In this document: positions 63,923 through 64,000 of the stretch, piece after piece
How the letters are laid out: the number at the start of each line of letters is the position of its first letter
Position numbering within the stretch: the first letter of the stretch is position 1
From: Bacillota bacterium
GTDB taxonomy: Bacteria > Bacillota > Clostridia > DSM-8532
Assembly (NCBI GenBank): GCA_023443745.1
Contig: JAEZTB010000048.1
Span: 275,083 to 339,082 of the forward strand
Reading direction: 5' to 3'
DNA length: 64,000 nt
The notes under the pieces: model-generated
The model's input: the letters and a program-made list of their open reading frames with translations, nothing else
Told to the model about the DNA's origin: nothing
Databases searched by the model: none
Program-made: the position numbers and the translations under genes

Positions 63923-64000
63923 GTCATGTCAATTATTAAACCCTCATCGTAGCTTACCCTAAACGGCATAAATAAGGAAAGGAATTTAGTCTCTTACCCA

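Noticed and set aside
1..64000. CRISPR array, prophage or complete insertion sequence
   Set aside because: No regularly spaced direct repeats, integrase, phage structural gene or transposase was found in the window.

Overview
The window looks like chromosomal DNA of a spore-forming member of the Clostridia (Bacillota). The grounds are the small sporulation gene spoVM next to rpmB, a spore-coat transglutaminase (Tgl), T-box leaders, a glmS ribozyme, AGGAGG-type ribosome binding sites, sigma-A promoters (TTGACA/TATAAT) and many intrinsic terminators. The genus cannot be fixed from the sequence alone. No phage, insertion sequence with transposase, or CRISPR array was found.

Layout. 1-2657: a membrane glycosyltransferase pair; the second gene runs off the left edge and starts with six 29-residue MshEN-type repeats, which suggests cyclic-di-GMP control. 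2658-3238: non-coding, hairpin-rich DNA. 3239-10056 (minus strand): a K+ uptake locus with four RCK/TrkA-like proteins, an unlisted 34-aa membrane peptide, TrkH and an OB-fold membrane protein, preceded by a KdpE-like regulator and a short KdpD-like kinase but no kdpFABC. 10150-12483: a secreted transglutaminase-like protein. 12707-20317 (plus strand): YesM/YesN two-component system, ABC sugar importer and a cytoplasmic GH5 glycosidase. 20375-22739: a T-box-controlled MetRS-like protein with altered active-site motifs. 22848-26801: glmS with its ribozyme, glmM and tRNA-Val. 26992-28150: a frameshifted GH130 phosphorylase. 28216-37570 (minus): a LacI-controlled operon with ABC importer and three GH30 glycosidases, one secreted with carbohydrate-binding modules.

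37874-50634 (minus) is a ten-gene branched-chain amino acid operon, ilvB-ilvN-ilvC-leuA-cimA-leuC-leuD-leuB-ilvD-ilvB, behind a T-box leader and a consensus promoter. cimA indicates that isoleucine can be made from pyruvate through citramalate, sharing leuCDB with leucine synthesis. 51054-64000 is a housekeeping region: tgl, an Smr-like protein, a GDT1/MneA-type cation exporter, rpmB, spoVM, a DUF512 radical-SAM protein, rpmF and yceD, glyA, an unknown membrane protein coupled to rluB, a VanX-like dipeptidase with a possibly lost start codon, a PHP phosphoesterase with an OPA-type transporter, and ychF.

The carbohydrate genes together point to a plant- or fungal-polysaccharide degrader: a secreted GH30 enzyme cuts polymer outside, two ABC importers bring in oligosaccharides, and cytoplasmic GH5, GH30 and (formerly) GH130 enzymes finish the breakdown. 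The most unusual items are the MetRS-like gene and its leader, the multi-RCK Trk operon with its hidden small peptide, the MshEN-glycosyltransferase fusion, and the unexplained structured element at 2837-3238.
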